From: Gammaproteobacteria bacterium
Lineage (GTDB): Bacteria > Pseudomonadota > Gammaproteobacteria > Burkholderiales > Burkholderiaceae_C
NCBI GenBank assembly: GCA_030054245.1
Contig: JASGCH010000002.1
Location: forward strand, 1-22,196
Reading direction: 5' to 3'
DNA: 22,196 nucleotides
The stretch's first letter is position 1, and each line of letters starts with the position of its first letter. Below the pieces are notes generated by a model. It saw nothing but the letters and a program-made list of their open reading frames with translations, was not told where the DNA came from and made no database searches. The translations under genes and the position numbers were made by a program. Positions 9,111 through 16,913 of the stretch are shown piece after piece.

Positions 9111-10271
9111 ATGATGCTGGCACCTTTTTTTACCGAAGAACACTTGGCGTTGCAGAGTACCTTTAGAAGGTTTGTAACGACTTCTATCATTCCCCATGTC
9201 AACCGTTGGGATGAGGAAGGAAAATTTCCGTTGGACTTGCATATACAGGCCGCTGAATTAGGTATGTTTGGCTTTGGTATTGAGTCAGAATATGGTGGGC
9301 TTGGATTTGACGATGCGCTTATGCGCGCGATTATTTCAGTGGAAATGGGGCGCAGTGGAGCCACTGGCGTAGCCGCCGAACTAGGTGCCCGCAACATTAC
9401 CACGGGACTCATCGCCAAACTCGCTGATTCGACAACAAAATCCAGCGTATTACCCAAAATTTTAAACGGTTCTGTCAATGCCTCCCTAGGTATCACCGAG
9501 CCTTCTGGAGGATCGGATGTCGCTCGGTTGTTGTCTCGAGCTACCTCGAATGACAAAGGCTGGCTACTAAATGGGTCAAAAACCTTTATCACCGGATCTC
9601 TAACCAGCCAATACTTTGTGATTGCCGCGCGCACTGGTGGCGCTGGGCTTGGCGGTATTTCATTGTTTTTATTGGAAAAAGGTACACCTGGGTTTGATAT
9701 TGTCCCCTTAGATAAAAAAATGGGATGGTGGTGTTCCAGCCAAGCTAGCTTATTTTTTAACGACTGTCAAGTGGGGGTGGGCGCGTTATTGGGCAAGGAG
9801 AACTCAGGATTTACCTCCATCATGCACAATTTTAATTTGGAAAGGCTGAGCTTAGCCGCCATGGCGGTGGGTATGGCACAAGTTTGTTTTGAATATTCAA
9901 TGGATTACGCAAAGTCTAGAAAAACTTTTGGTAAGTCCCTTGTAGAGCATCAAGTTATTGGACATAAGCTGGCTGACATGTCAAGTAAAATCGATTCATT
10001 GGAAGCCTACTTATGGCAAGTTTGCTGGCAAATCAACACCCAGAAGAACTTTCCGGTGGCTGAAGTATGTAAATTAAAATTTTTATCCACCCAAATATTG
10101 GAATATTGTGCCTCCCAAGCCATGCAAATTTTAGGGGGAGCTGGCTACCTGCGTGGCAATCCGGTGGAACGCATTTATCGCGAAGTAAAAGTCATCGCCA
10201 TAGGTGGCGGCTCTGAAGAAATCATGCGCGATTTAGCCATTAAACAAATGTTGATTCATCCCCCCATTTGA
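9111..10271 (+). CDS. Acyl-CoA dehydrogenase family protein
   Basis: Cytoplasmic flavoprotein expected to introduce a 2,3-double bond into an acyl-CoA and pass electrons to electron-transfer flavoprotein. At 386 residues it has the usual family length. The N-terminal helical domain comes first, then the first family signature GITEPSGGSDV (residues 127-137) in the middle beta domain. The C-terminal helical domain ends with QILGGAGYLRGNPVERIYR and an IGGGSEEIMRD segment. The glutamate used as base by medium-chain enzymes (in the YEGT segment) is replaced here by Gly366. Glu244 in FNLERLSLAA sits where isovaleryl-CoA-type enzymes carry theirs. This points to a branched-chain, citronellyl-type or long-chain substrate group, but the substrate cannot be fixed. 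The start follows repeat copy A and has no clear ribosome site; a second ATG follows at once. The next gene starts 32 bases downstream, so the two are probably co-transcribed. Confidence 0.9.
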   Translation: MMLAPFFTEEHLALQSTFRRFVTTSIIPHVNRWDEEGKFPLDLHIQAAELGMFGFGIESEYGGLGFDDALMRAIISVEMGRSGATGVAAELGARNITTGLIAKLADSTTKSSVLPKILNGSVNASLGITEPSGGSDVARLLSRATSNDKGWLLNGSKTFITGSLTSQYFVIAARTGGAGLGGISLFLLEKGTPGFDIVPLDKKMGWWCSSQASLFFNDCQVGVGALLGKENSGFTSIMHNFNLERLSLAAMAVGMAQVCFEYSMDYAKSRKTFGKSLVEHQVIGHKLADMSSKIDSLEAYLWQVCWQINTQKNFPVAEVCKLKFLSTQILEYCASQAMQILGGAGYLRGNPVERIYREVKVIAIGGGSEEIMRDLAIKQMLIHPPI

Positions 10272-10303
10272 TCGGTTTTACCAAAGACAACACCATACCA
10301 TCT

Positions 10304-11149
10304 ATGTCACACCCTCTTTTCAGAGAATCCCCAGTAGAAGATTTTAAACAAGAGTGCACAGTTTTGTACACCTTACTCGATTCATTGAATCAAGCCGATT
10401 GGAACTCAAGCACTCTTTTTAAGCATTGGACTCCCACTGATATCGTCATTCACCTACATTTCTGGAATCAAGCGGCCCTCATGGCCTGCTCCCAAGAAGC
10501 CCAGTTCATGCAACTTTTACAACAAATCCAGGAGAGTTTTGCACAAGGCACTTTTGCCAACTTTGAGAAATCCAGAGTCGAGAATCGATACCGCGATCTG
10601 GCCGAAGTTTGGTATAGGGAGTCGCTAGCATTGTGTGAAGTTTGGCAAACACTCGATCTTAAACGCCGGATTAAATGGGTAGGACCCGATATGTCTTTAC
10701 AATCCAGCATTACCGCGCGCCAAATGGAGACTTGGGCACATGGTCAGGCTCTATTTGATGGTTTAGGCTTGATAAGACCTGAATCAGACCGCCTCCTGAA
10801 TATCGTGTATTTAGGCGTCAATACTTTTCGCTGGAGTTTTTTGGTGCACCACCAAACACCCCCTGAAGCTATGCCCCGACTGTATTTGGTGTCCCCTGAA
10901 GGTCATTCATGGCACTGGGAAGCCTCTACCAGCTCTACCAGCTCTACCAGCACCGAGACGGTGCGTGGTTCAGCCGTGGAATTTTGCCAAGTAGTCACTC
11001 AAACCCGCAACATCGCCGACACCCATTTGCAAGTAGAAGGAGAGGTGGCCGCCACTTGGCTGGCACAAGCCCAATGTTTTGCTGGTCCGCCAGAAATACC
11101 CCCCCCTGCTGGCAGTCGCTACCGACAAGAGAGACCCAGAGTAGTTTAG
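10304..11149 (+). CDS. TIGR03084-like, DinB/maleylpyruvate isomerase-type protein of unknown function
   Basis: From ATG 10304 it is 281 residues; a TTG at 10268, overlapping the stop of the preceding gene, would add 12. The N-terminal part has a helical-bundle look with a potential metal-binding His-rich turn (IVIHLHFWNQAAL, about residues 48-60). A second conserved-looking block is MSLQSSITARQMETWAHGQ, and near the C-terminus come VEFCQVVTQTRNIADT and WLAQAQCFAGPP. These match my recollection of the TIGR03084 family, often found beside acyl-CoA dehydrogenases and related to mycothiol-dependent maleylpyruvate isomerase-like proteins. Its position right after an acyl-CoA dehydrogenase fits a role in acyl-CoA or thiol metabolism, but no reaction can be assigned. 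A 9-base unit repeats about three times at 10921-10953, giving a Ser/Thr-rich insert. The family call is moderate and the function is unknown. Confidence 0.75.
   Translation: MSHPLFRESPVEDFKQECTVLYTLLDSLNQADWNSSTLFKHWTPTDIVIHLHFWNQAALMACSQEAQFMQLLQQIQESFAQGTFANFEKSRVENRYRDLAEVWYRESLALCEVWQTLDLKRRIKWVGPDMSLQSSITARQMETWAHGQALFDGLGLIRPESDRLLNIVYLGVNTFRWSFLVHHQTPPEAMPRLYLVSPEGHSWHWEASTSSTSSTSTETVRGSAVEFCQVVTQTRNIADTHLQVEGEVAATWLAQAQCFAGPPEIPPPAGSRYRQERPRVV
10921..10953 (+). repeat. 9-bp microrepeat in the TIGR03084-like gene
   Basis: The unit AGCTCTACC occurs in tandem, flanked by degenerate units (CCTCTACC before, AGCACC after), and encodes a Ser-Thr-Ser run. Because 9 is a multiple of three, copy changes keep the reading frame. 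Confidence 0.7.
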
Positions 11150-11156
11150 GGGGACT

Positions 11157-11254
11157 TGAGACCTTTGCACCATCGGCTGGTGCCGCGGTTGTCAAAATTA
11201 CTGCGTTATGCGGTACTCACCATGATCATCTGGAAATGAAGCTGGGAGCGACTG
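11157..11254 (+). repeat. Interspersed repeat copy B
   Basis: It starts GAGACCTTTGCACCATCGG seven bases after the stop of the TIGR03084-like gene. It contains the hairpin GCACCA-TCGGC-TGGTGC and shares ATTACTGCGTTATGCGGTAC with copy E. It continues through TGATCATCTGGAAATGAAGC and ends in a small hairpin (GGAGC-GACT-GCTCC). No matching right terminus like that of copy A is found downstream, so this copy appears truncated or of a shorter type. Confidence 0.65.
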
Positions 11255-11505
11255 CTCCAGCCTTGTACTTTGACCACCCACTTCTTACATTGCTCCCTAC
11301 ACAACGCCTTCTTCCAAATGGCCTCCCTCATCGCTACCTCTTGGCAAAATTGCTCCTTTTTCAATTTTTAAAAAACGGTGACGCAGGCTCACTATCGGTG
11401 CTCCGCTATCGCTTGCACCGATTTTTCCACTTCATGCCTTCCTTACCCAGTCCTTTTACCCACCATCTCCACCCCCCAAGTTCCCCTCATATCCCTATCT
11501 CCCCC
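11255..11505. other. Non-coding or decayed stretch, no gene recognised
   Basis: Open frames here are Pro/Ser/His-rich and show no family motif. The only structure seen is the hairpin with a T run at 11394-11426. The stretch probably represents decayed sequence upstream of the WD40 remnant. Confidence 0.5.
11394..11426 (+). terminator. Possible rho-independent terminator
   Basis: Perfect 8-bp arms ATCGGTGC (11394-11401) and GCACCGAT (11415-11422) enclose a 13-base loop and run into five T residues. It could end the acyl-CoA dehydrogenase transcript, but it lies about 245 bases after the last stop codon and the loop is long. Confidence 0.35.
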
Positions 11506-11858
11506 AAGCCTATCGAAGTCTTCGATGGTCCTTCAGATGGAGTCAGATCCGCCTCCTTCTCCTCTCACCAACCCCATCTCGCTCCGCCTCCTCTGATAAT
11601 ACCATCAAAATCTGGAACATCGAGCAAGGCCTTTGCATAGCTACTTTTTGGTCGTTTCGCGACTCTATTGGCGGACGCGGTTGCCCTGAAAAAGATATCT
11701 CCGGCTACGCCTCTTGGTCATCTCCAGATGCAGACCCTCAATTCCCTTTTGGTAAAGTCCTAAGCTCCAGCGAATACGCCTGGCCTTACCTCGCCTGCCT
11801 TGCCAGCATCCAAGAAAATAACCAAACGACCCTCACCCGACTTCCCTTAGAACTTTAG
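11506..11858 (+). pseudogene. Frameshifted C-terminal remnant of a WD40-repeat protein
   Basis: From 11506 one frame reads KPIEVFDGPSDGVRSASFSS, typical of the start of a WD40 blade, where the usual GHSDG is now GPSDG. At about 11584 the frame shifts by one missing base. Adding one base between GCT and CCG restores a classic blade: HLASASSDNTIKIWN, then IEQGLCIATF. The second frame then stays open for about 75 more residues to TAG at 11856-11858. No start codon or further intact blades are visible upstream, so this is the tail of a propeller gene that is both truncated and frameshifted. It lies downstream of repeat copy B and beside plsY (opposite strand). A sequencing error could explain the shift but not the missing 5' part. 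Confidence 0.65.
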
Positions 11859-11905
11859 GCACCACAGTACATTGACCATGCAACTGCGGTAAACCCGCCA
11901 TGCCC

Positions 11906-12511
11906 TCATTTCAATTTAAAGCGAGGTTCAGTACCCGCCATCAACCTCCTTAAATTGGGGTAGTGTTTGTACAGGATGAGTGCAAACAAGCCGATCACTG
12001 CCCAAGGTGAACTGCTCATATCGAAGGGAACTAGCCAAACCACCACGCTCACTACCGCACCGCTACACAATGAAGATAAAGAAGATATTCGGGTAACTGC
12101 AAATACCAGCCCCCAAGTCAAGATCACCAAAAGCCCTAAATAAACCTGGATACCCAATAAGACCCCGATAAAAGTTGCCACACCTTTACCCCCTTGTCCC
12201 TTTAAAAAAACAGACCAGATATGACCCGCCGCCACCACCAAGGGGGCAACCTCTGACACCCAATCTGCCAAATAACTATATTGCACCCCAAATGTTACCA
12301 ACTCCACGGCAATCCAACCTTTCCCAGCATCACCCAATAAAGTCAAAAGAGCCGCCCACCGATTTCCTGAACGCAATACATTGGTGGCACCAGGGTTGCC
12401 ACTACCAAATTGACGCGGGTCAGTAAGTCCCATGATTTTACTGATCATTATTGCAAATGGTAAGGACCCTACCATATAGACAACCAATACTACTGATAGG
12501 TTTAGCCACAT
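11906..12511 (-). CDS. plsY: Glycerol-3-phosphate acyltransferase PlsY
   Basis: Integral inner-membrane enzyme that moves the acyl group from acyl-phosphate to the 1-position of glycerol-3-phosphate, the first step of phospholipid synthesis in PlsX/PlsY organisms. Its 201 residues match the family. It has about five hydrophobic segments, beginning with the N-terminal one (LSVVLVVYMVGSLPFAI). Three conserved cytoplasmic motifs are present: GSGNPGATNVLR (about residues 37-48), the GHIWSVFLKGQGGKGVAT block (about 97-114), and KHYPNLRRLMAGTEPRF at the C-terminus. Second-motif positions such as Gly-Gly-Lys-Gly are intact. The gene faces away from the hydrolase gene and stands alone on this strand. 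A GGAGG lies 17 bases before the ATG, too far for a normal ribosome site. Confidence 0.96.
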   Translation of the reverse strand: MWLNLSVVLVVYMVGSLPFAIMISKIMGLTDPRQFGSGNPGATNVLRSGNRWAALLTLLGDAGKGWIAVELVTFGVQYSYLADWVSEVAPLVVAAGHIWSVFLKGQGGKGVATFIGVLLGIQVYLGLLVILTWGLVFAVTRISSLSSLCSGAVVSVVVWLVPFDMSSSPWAVIGLFALILYKHYPNLRRLMAGTEPRFKLK

Positions 12512-12660
12512 AATCTATTAAAATAGAGCCTCCATAATGATTCACCGTTTAAAAAGATCTTTGCACCGCCAGCCCCCACCACGACAAAGTCACAGCTCAC
12601 GAGTTAACGCATAGTTCATTCCGAGATGAGCTACCTAAGGCAGTTTTAGAATAGACGGCG
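12512..12660. other. Divergent intergenic region plsY / hydrolase
   Basis: 149 bases with no coding region. It contains AT-rich sequence next to plsY and a segment starting ATCTTTGCACC (about 12557) that is faintly like the left end of the interspersed repeat. No convincing promoter was identified. Confidence 0.4.
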
Positions 12661-13605
12661 GTGAACCCAAGTGCAAGCATATTCATTGACCCAAATTATA
12701 TGTATCAAATAAAACATCCCTTTAGCAGTCAATTCTTACCTATTCGAGGATTGCAATACCACCTCTTGAGTTGGGGGAAAGATATCCCTGACCAACCCAT
12801 CATGGTTCTATTGCACGGTTGGATGGATGTGGCGGCTTCCTTTCAGTTTTTAGTAGATAACTTCTCCACCCAAAGAAAAGTTTTTGCTCCCGACTGGCGA
12901 GGTTACGGTCAAACGCAGATTGTAACCGATAATTTTTGGTTTGCCGATTATTTTGCCGATTTAGACTTTATTTTAGATCACCTAAGTCCAGACCAACCTG
13001 TTGATTTAGTTGGGCATAGCATGGGTGGTCATATTGCCATGGTGTACGCCGGTATAAGGCCTGAGCGGGTGCGTCATTTAATCAATTTAGAAGGCTTTGG
13101 TATGGCGCGTACGCAACCATCTGAGGCTGTAGGTCGTTATCGACGGTGGTTGCAAGAACTCAAAGATTATCAACAAGGGAAACTCGATTTACAAAGCTAT
13201 GCTTGCGCCCAAGATGTCGCCCGTCGCTTGATGAAAAATAACCCAAGACTCTCGGAAGATAAAGCTCTTTGGCTAGCCACGCATTGGGGAAAGGAAAACC
13301 GGGACTTAAATCAGTGGCAGATACAAGGGCATCCGGCGCATAAAATTATCAATGCCCATCTCTACCAAGTGGACGAAGCCAAAGCCATCTTTAGCCAGAT
13401 TCAAGCCCCCACCTTGTGTGCCATTGCAGAGAATAATCAAATGGATGTGTGGTGGCAAGGGAAGTATCATTTAAGCGAATTTAAAAATCGCCTAACGGTG
13501 GTACCTGAATTACAATTTATAGAAATTGCTGATTCTGGACACATGATGCACCATGATCAACCCAAGGTCTTGGCACAACACATAGAACAATTTGTTACAC
13601 CCTAA
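12661..13605 (+). CDS. Alpha/beta-hydrolase family protein
   Basis: Predicted soluble serine hydrolase with the alpha/beta fold; the substrate is unknown. The oxyanion-hole segment is LLHGWMD (residues 50-56). A PDWRGYGQT strand-turn follows (77-85), and the nucleophile elbow is GHSMGG with Ser120. The catalytic His is in ADSGHMMHHDQP near the C-terminus, and a cap domain lies between about 140 and 230. The 314-residue form starts at GTG 12661, preceded by a GGCGG-like stretch very close to it. ATG 12700 (residue 14) is an alternative without an evident ribosome site. A TTG start for glk lies 35 bases after its stop, so it may be co-transcribed with the sugar genes. No lid or signal peptide suggests export. 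The family call is firm, the function open. Confidence 0.88.
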   Translation: MNPSASIFIDPNYMYQIKHPFSSQFLPIRGLQYHLLSWGKDIPDQPIMVLLHGWMDVAASFQFLVDNFSTQRKVFAPDWRGYGQTQIVTDNFWFADYFADLDFILDHLSPDQPVDLVGHSMGGHIAMVYAGIRPERVRHLINLEGFGMARTQPSEAVGRYRRWLQELKDYQQGKLDLQSYACAQDVARRLMKNNPRLSEDKALWLATHWGKENRDLNQWQIQGHPAHKIINAHLYQVDEAKAIFSQIQAPTLCAIAENNQMDVWWQGKYHLSEFKNRLTVVPELQFIEIADSGHMMHHDQPKVLAQHIEQFVTP

Positions 13606-13628
13606 ATTGGCATTCTATATATACTTTT

Positions 13629-13635
13629 GAAGGAA
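13629..13635 (+). promoter_or_regulatory. Ribosome binding site deciding the TTG start of glk
   Basis: GAAGGAA ends 5 bases before TTG 13641. It is one of the few clear Shine-Dalgarno sequences in the window, and it supports a non-ATG start. Confidence 0.65.
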
Positions 13636-13640
13636 CCAAG

Positions 13641-14630
13641 TTGAATAAATTTGTCTTAGTCGGAGATGTAGGTGGTACCCATGCGCGTTTTGGTTTAGCC
13701 ACCCATGAAAGCAAGGATCCCATACACATTTACACCTTAAGCACCAGTCAGTTCAGCAATTTAGCCGAAGCTGTGTATGCCTATCTTCAATTATTACCCA
13801 CGACCTTGCCTAAACCAACCCAAGCTAGCGTCGCTCTGGCTTGTCCAATACAAGGAGATTACTTACATTTAACCAACGCCAACTGGAAATTTTCTATCAC
13901 CCAAACCCAACACGAGCTACAACTCAAGGAGTTAAAAATCCTCAACGATTGGGAAGCCATTGCACTCAGCATTCCTTTATTGCAAGATGCTCATAAGTCT
14001 TGGATTGGAGAGTCTGGCGTACCTCTACAAAATGCTCCTTGTGGCTTACTAGGACCGGGGACCGGACTCGGAGTATCCGCTCTCATACCCACCGGACACT
14101 TTCGCTGGCAAGCCATACCTGGTGAAGGAGGGCATGTCTCGATTGCACCGATAAACGCCCGAGAAGCCGCTATTTTACAAGGTATTACTGGTCAAATACA
14201 ACATATTTCCGCAGAACGAGTGATCTCTGGTATGGGTTTGCTCAACATTTATCGAGCCATCTGTCAAATTGACCATAGTACGGCTCAATATGCTGACCCC
14301 AAACACATCTCCGACTTGGCTTTAAACCGCCAAGACCCAGCCTGCGTAGAAAGTCTCAATATATTGTGTAGCTTACTAGGCAATGTGGCGGGTAATTTGG
14401 CACTGACCATAGGTGCCAAAGGAGGTATTTACTTAGCTGGCAACTTGATGAACCAATGGTATGATTTTGTATGCCAGTCACATTTTCGACTATCCTTTGA
14501 AAACAAAGGGCGTTTTGCCTCTTACCTAAAATCTATCCCAACTTTGTTAATTTCACACCCTAACCCCGGATTGTTAGGTGCCGCCTCGGCCATTTTGGGA
14601 GCCGAAGTTTATCATAATCTATACCCTTAA
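13641..14630 (+). CDS. glk: Glucokinase
   Basis: ATP-dependent phosphorylation of glucose to glucose-6-phosphate in the cytoplasm, feeding the Entner-Doudoroff genes that follow. The 329 residues are close to the proteobacterial Glk length. The phosphate-binding loop is GDVGGTHARFG (residues 8-18). The catalytic base Asp103 lies in LNDWEA. GPGTGLG (138-144) binds nucleotide, and PGEGGHVSIAP (160-170) matches the glucose-contacting GEGGH motif. The start is TTG 13641, supported by GAAGGA centred about 9 bases upstream; no in-frame ATG fits the N-terminal strand. The stop TAA lies at the edge of interspersed repeat copy C. It belongs to the Glk (not ROK) family. Confidence 0.95.
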   Translation: MNKFVLVGDVGGTHARFGLATHESKDPIHIYTLSTSQFSNLAEAVYAYLQLLPTTLPKPTQASVALACPIQGDYLHLTNANWKFSITQTQHELQLKELKILNDWEAIALSIPLLQDAHKSWIGESGVPLQNAPCGLLGPGTGLGVSALIPTGHFRWQAIPGEGGHVSIAPINAREAAILQGITGQIQHISAERVISGMGLLNIYRAICQIDHSTAQYADPKHISDLALNRQDPACVESLNILCSLLGNVAGNLALTIGAKGGIYLAGNLMNQWYDFVCQSHFRLSFENKGRFASYLKSIPTLLISHPNPGLLGAASAILGAEVYHNLYP

Positions 14631-14712
14631 GACCGTTGCACCATCGGTTATGCCGCTCGGTGAACTGTCATAACGCTTGATGGTCTCGTATAAGACTGTT
14701 GCACCATCATTT
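14626..14712 (+). repeat. Interspersed repeat copy C (shortened, with duplicated terminus)
   Basis: The terminus AAGACCGTTGCACCATC begins at 14629 and recurs as AAGACTGTTGCACCATC about 62 bases later, just upstream of zwf, as a direct repeat with one mismatch in 17. Between them is a shortened, diverged core. The glk stop codon TAA falls inside the CTTAAGAC end of the element. Confidence 0.55.
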
Positions 14713-14728
14713 CACCCAATTACAAAAT

Positions 14729-16198
14729 ATGTCTACACCTTCTGAAACTTCCGCCCCATCATTGGATATCGTCATTTTAGGCGCACTAGGAGATTTATCG
14801 CTACGCAAATTGATGCCGTCCTTGTATATGGCCCATTTGCATGAAAGTTTATCGCCCTCCACGCGCATCATCGGTGTATCTAGGCAATTGTTACAAACAA
14901 CGGAGTTTATTAATTTTATAGACCAAAAATCGCGTGCCTTTATCCCGGAGTTGAATTTTCAAGAAGCCAGCTGGCAAAGTTTTTTACATCGACTGAGTTA
15001 CTTATCGATGGATTTATCACAGGAACCCGCTTACTCGCCCCTCAAAGGTATGTGTCAGAATACTCAAGAATGCGTGATTTATTTAGCTACAGCCCCTCAC
15101 TTGTTTGCGCAAATTTGTAGCCACCTAGCGTCGGTAGGTCTAAACCATGCAGGCACCAAAATTGTCTTGGAAAAACCTCTTGGACATAACTTACTTTCGG
15201 CACAATTTATCAACGATCAAGTCGCCAAGTATTATCAGGAAGCACAAATCTATCGAATCGACCATTATTTAGGTAAGGAAACTGTCCAAAACTTGATGGT
15301 GCTCAGGTTTGCCAACGCCATTTTTGAGCCTTTATGGAGAGCACCTTATATTCGTAGCGTACAAATCACCGTGGCTGAGTCTTTGGGGGTAGGTAGTCGA
15401 GCAGGCTTTTATAACTCGACCGGTGCTTTGCGCGATATGGTACAAAATCATCTGTTACAGCTTTTATGTATGGTAGCCATGGAAGCACCTATATCGCTGG
15501 ATCCAGACGATATACGCGATGAAAAAGTTCGGGTATTGCGATCTTTGAGAAAAATGAGTTTATACGATGTCAAACGCGATACGGTGCGCGGACAATATAC
15601 CGCTGGAATAACCAATGGGCAACTCGCCAATGGCTACCTAGAAGAAGCCCAAGTGCCTGCCGATAGTCAAACCGAGACTTTTGTCGCCCTAAGGACATTT
15701 ATCGACAACGCCCGATGGGCCAATGTGCCGTTCTTTTTGCGTACTGGTAAGTGCTTGCAAAAACGCCAATCTGAAATCGTCGTGGAGTTCTCCAGTTTAC
15801 CGTTTTCGATTTTTCCACAATCTCAACAAATCAATACCAACCGACTGGTCTTTGGTCTGCAACCCCAAGAATACATACATCTGGAGATGGTCACCAAAGA
15901 CCCGGGTACGGGCATGCATTTACATCCAGTCAAACTCAGTTTAGACTTGTTGTCAACTTCCACTAAAAGGCGCGCCGAAGCCTACGAGCGACTGCTCATA
16001 GATGTCATCAAGGGCCGTTTGACGCATTTTATGCGCCGTGATGAACTAGAGCAAGCCTGGGCTTGGGTGGATCCGATCTTAGCTGGATGGCAAGCACTCA
16101 ACGACCGCCCCAGACTGTATCCAGCGGGAACTTGGGGACCCCCAGCCTCTTCAGCCTTAATGGCAAGAGAAGGGCTCACTTGGTATGAGGAATCTTAA
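14729..16198 (+). CDS. zwf: Glucose-6-phosphate 1-dehydrogenase
   Basis: Oxidises glucose-6-phosphate to 6-phosphogluconolactone with NAD(P)+, the first step shared by the Entner-Doudoroff and oxidative pentose phosphate routes. From ATG 14729 it has 489 residues, the normal bacterial length. An upstream TTG at 14699 would place repeat copy C sequence in the protein, so ATG is preferred. The dinucleotide-binding fingerprint is GALGDLSLRK (18-27). EKPLG (148-152) and the substrate signature RIDHYLGKE (176-184) follow. The catalytic His241 lies in RDMVQNHLLQLL. The fingerprint has Leu-Ser where many homologues have Ser-Gly/Ala-Lys, so cofactor preference cannot be read off. The stop is one base before the pgl start, indicating an operon. 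Confidence 0.96.
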   Translation: MSTPSETSAPSLDIVILGALGDLSLRKLMPSLYMAHLHESLSPSTRIIGVSRQLLQTTEFINFIDQKSRAFIPELNFQEASWQSFLHRLSYLSMDLSQEPAYSPLKGMCQNTQECVIYLATAPHLFAQICSHLASVGLNHAGTKIVLEKPLGHNLLSAQFINDQVAKYYQEAQIYRIDHYLGKETVQNLMVLRFANAIFEPLWRAPYIRSVQITVAESLGVGSRAGFYNSTGALRDMVQNHLLQLLCMVAMEAPISLDPDDIRDEKVRVLRSLRKMSLYDVKRDTVRGQYTAGITNGQLANGYLEEAQVPADSQTETFVALRTFIDNARWANVPFFLRTGKCLQKRQSEIVVEFSSLPFSIFPQSQQINTNRLVFGLQPQEYIHLEMVTKDPGTGMHLHPVKLSLDLLSTSTKRRAEAYERLLIDVIKGRLTHFMRRDELEQAWAWVDPILAGWQALNDRPRLYPAGTWGPPASSALMAREGLTWYEES

Positions 16199-16199
16199 A

Positions 16200-16913
16200 A
16201 TGGCTAAAATACCTATGATTACCTTACCCACCACCGATTGTACCCACCAACTGGCCGCCAAAATCGCCGAAACTTTGATGCTCACCCTAAAGCAAAAGGA
16301 TCAAGCCAGCCTTATAGTTTCAGGAGGTAAGTCTCCAGCCGCACTGTTTGCTAGTTTGGCAAAATGGGCTATCCCTTGGGAAAAGGTAGTCGTGTCATTG
16401 GTGGATGAGCGCTGCGTCCCAAACCACCATACCGACAGCAACGCAGGGCAAGTAACTCGTCAATTTTTGTGTCACACCACCGCTCATTTTAGGTCTTTGT
16501 TACCTGACCCTGTCGGCGATGGTATAGAGCTCCCAACGCCAAACTTGTTGTCTTACGCACAACACATTTACAAAGAGCTTGAACCAGCAGATGTGCTAAT
16601 TTTAGGTATGGGGGAGGACGGGCACATTGCCTCTATTTTTGGTCAAGCTCCCAACTACCACGACTTACTGTACGCGCCAGCAACCTGCCTCCTTGTAGAT
16701 AAAATAGGCATCCCCAAAAATATGCCACAACACCACCGAATTACTTGGAATTTACCGGCTATAATCCAAGTACCGAACCTTTTTTTATTGGCGTACGGAA
16801 CTGCCAAACAACAGCTCATTGAGCAAGCCCAAAAGCAGTTTGACCCGACCCTACCCGTGTCCCAATTATTCTACCGCTCACCTCCTTCATTACAAATATG
16901 GCTAGGAATATGA
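16200..16913 (+). CDS. pgl: 6-phosphogluconolactonase (DevB/SOL type)
   Basis: Hydrolyses 6-phosphogluconolactone to 6-phosphogluconate, between Zwf and Edd. From ATG 16200 it is 237 residues, as usual for this family. GAGGA inside the end of zwf lies 8 bases upstream and favours this start over ATG 16185. The motifs are SGGKSP (41-46), VDERCVP (68-74, usually DERWVP) and GMGEDGHIASIF (136-147). In the last, His142 and Asp140 match the active-site block, and Ile143 replaces the common Thr. It ends in an overlap with the edd start, so translation is probably coupled. Confidence 0.94.
   Translation: MAKIPMITLPTTDCTHQLAAKIAETLMLTLKQKDQASLIVSGGKSPAALFASLAKWAIPWEKVVVSLVDERCVPNHHTDSNAGQVTRQFLCHTTAHFRSLLPDPVGDGIELPTPNLLSYAQHIYKELEPADVLILGMGEDGHIASIFGQAPNYHDLLYAPATCLLVDKIGIPKNMPQHHRITWNLPAIIQVPNLFLLAYGTAKQQLIEQAQKQFDPTLPVSQLFYRSPPSLQIWLGI

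Noticed and set aside
9095..9634. 179-codon minus-strand frame
   Set aside because: It is fully antisense to the well-supported acyl-CoA dehydrogenase and has no recognisable motif.
11157..11190. Repeat hairpin GCACCA-TCGGC-TGGTGC as a rho-independent terminator
   Set aside because: No T run follows the stem in any copy. The recurrence of the whole 100-150 bp sequence points to an interspersed element instead.
10909..11640. 243-codon plus-strand frame as a single gene
   Set aside because: Its first third is a shadow of the TIGR03084-like gene, it crosses repeat copy B, and only its last part matches a WD40 blade, which is frameshifted. It is better read as chance frame plus pseudogene.
12557..12640. 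Possible sixth copy of the interspersed repeat
   Set aside because: It starts ATCTTTGCACC and contains GAGTTAACGCATAG, faintly like the inverted core, but the similarity is too short and out of order to support.
14699..14728. TTG 14699 as the start of zwf
   Set aside because: The added residues are translated from the repeat terminus, and ATG 14729 gives the normal family length.
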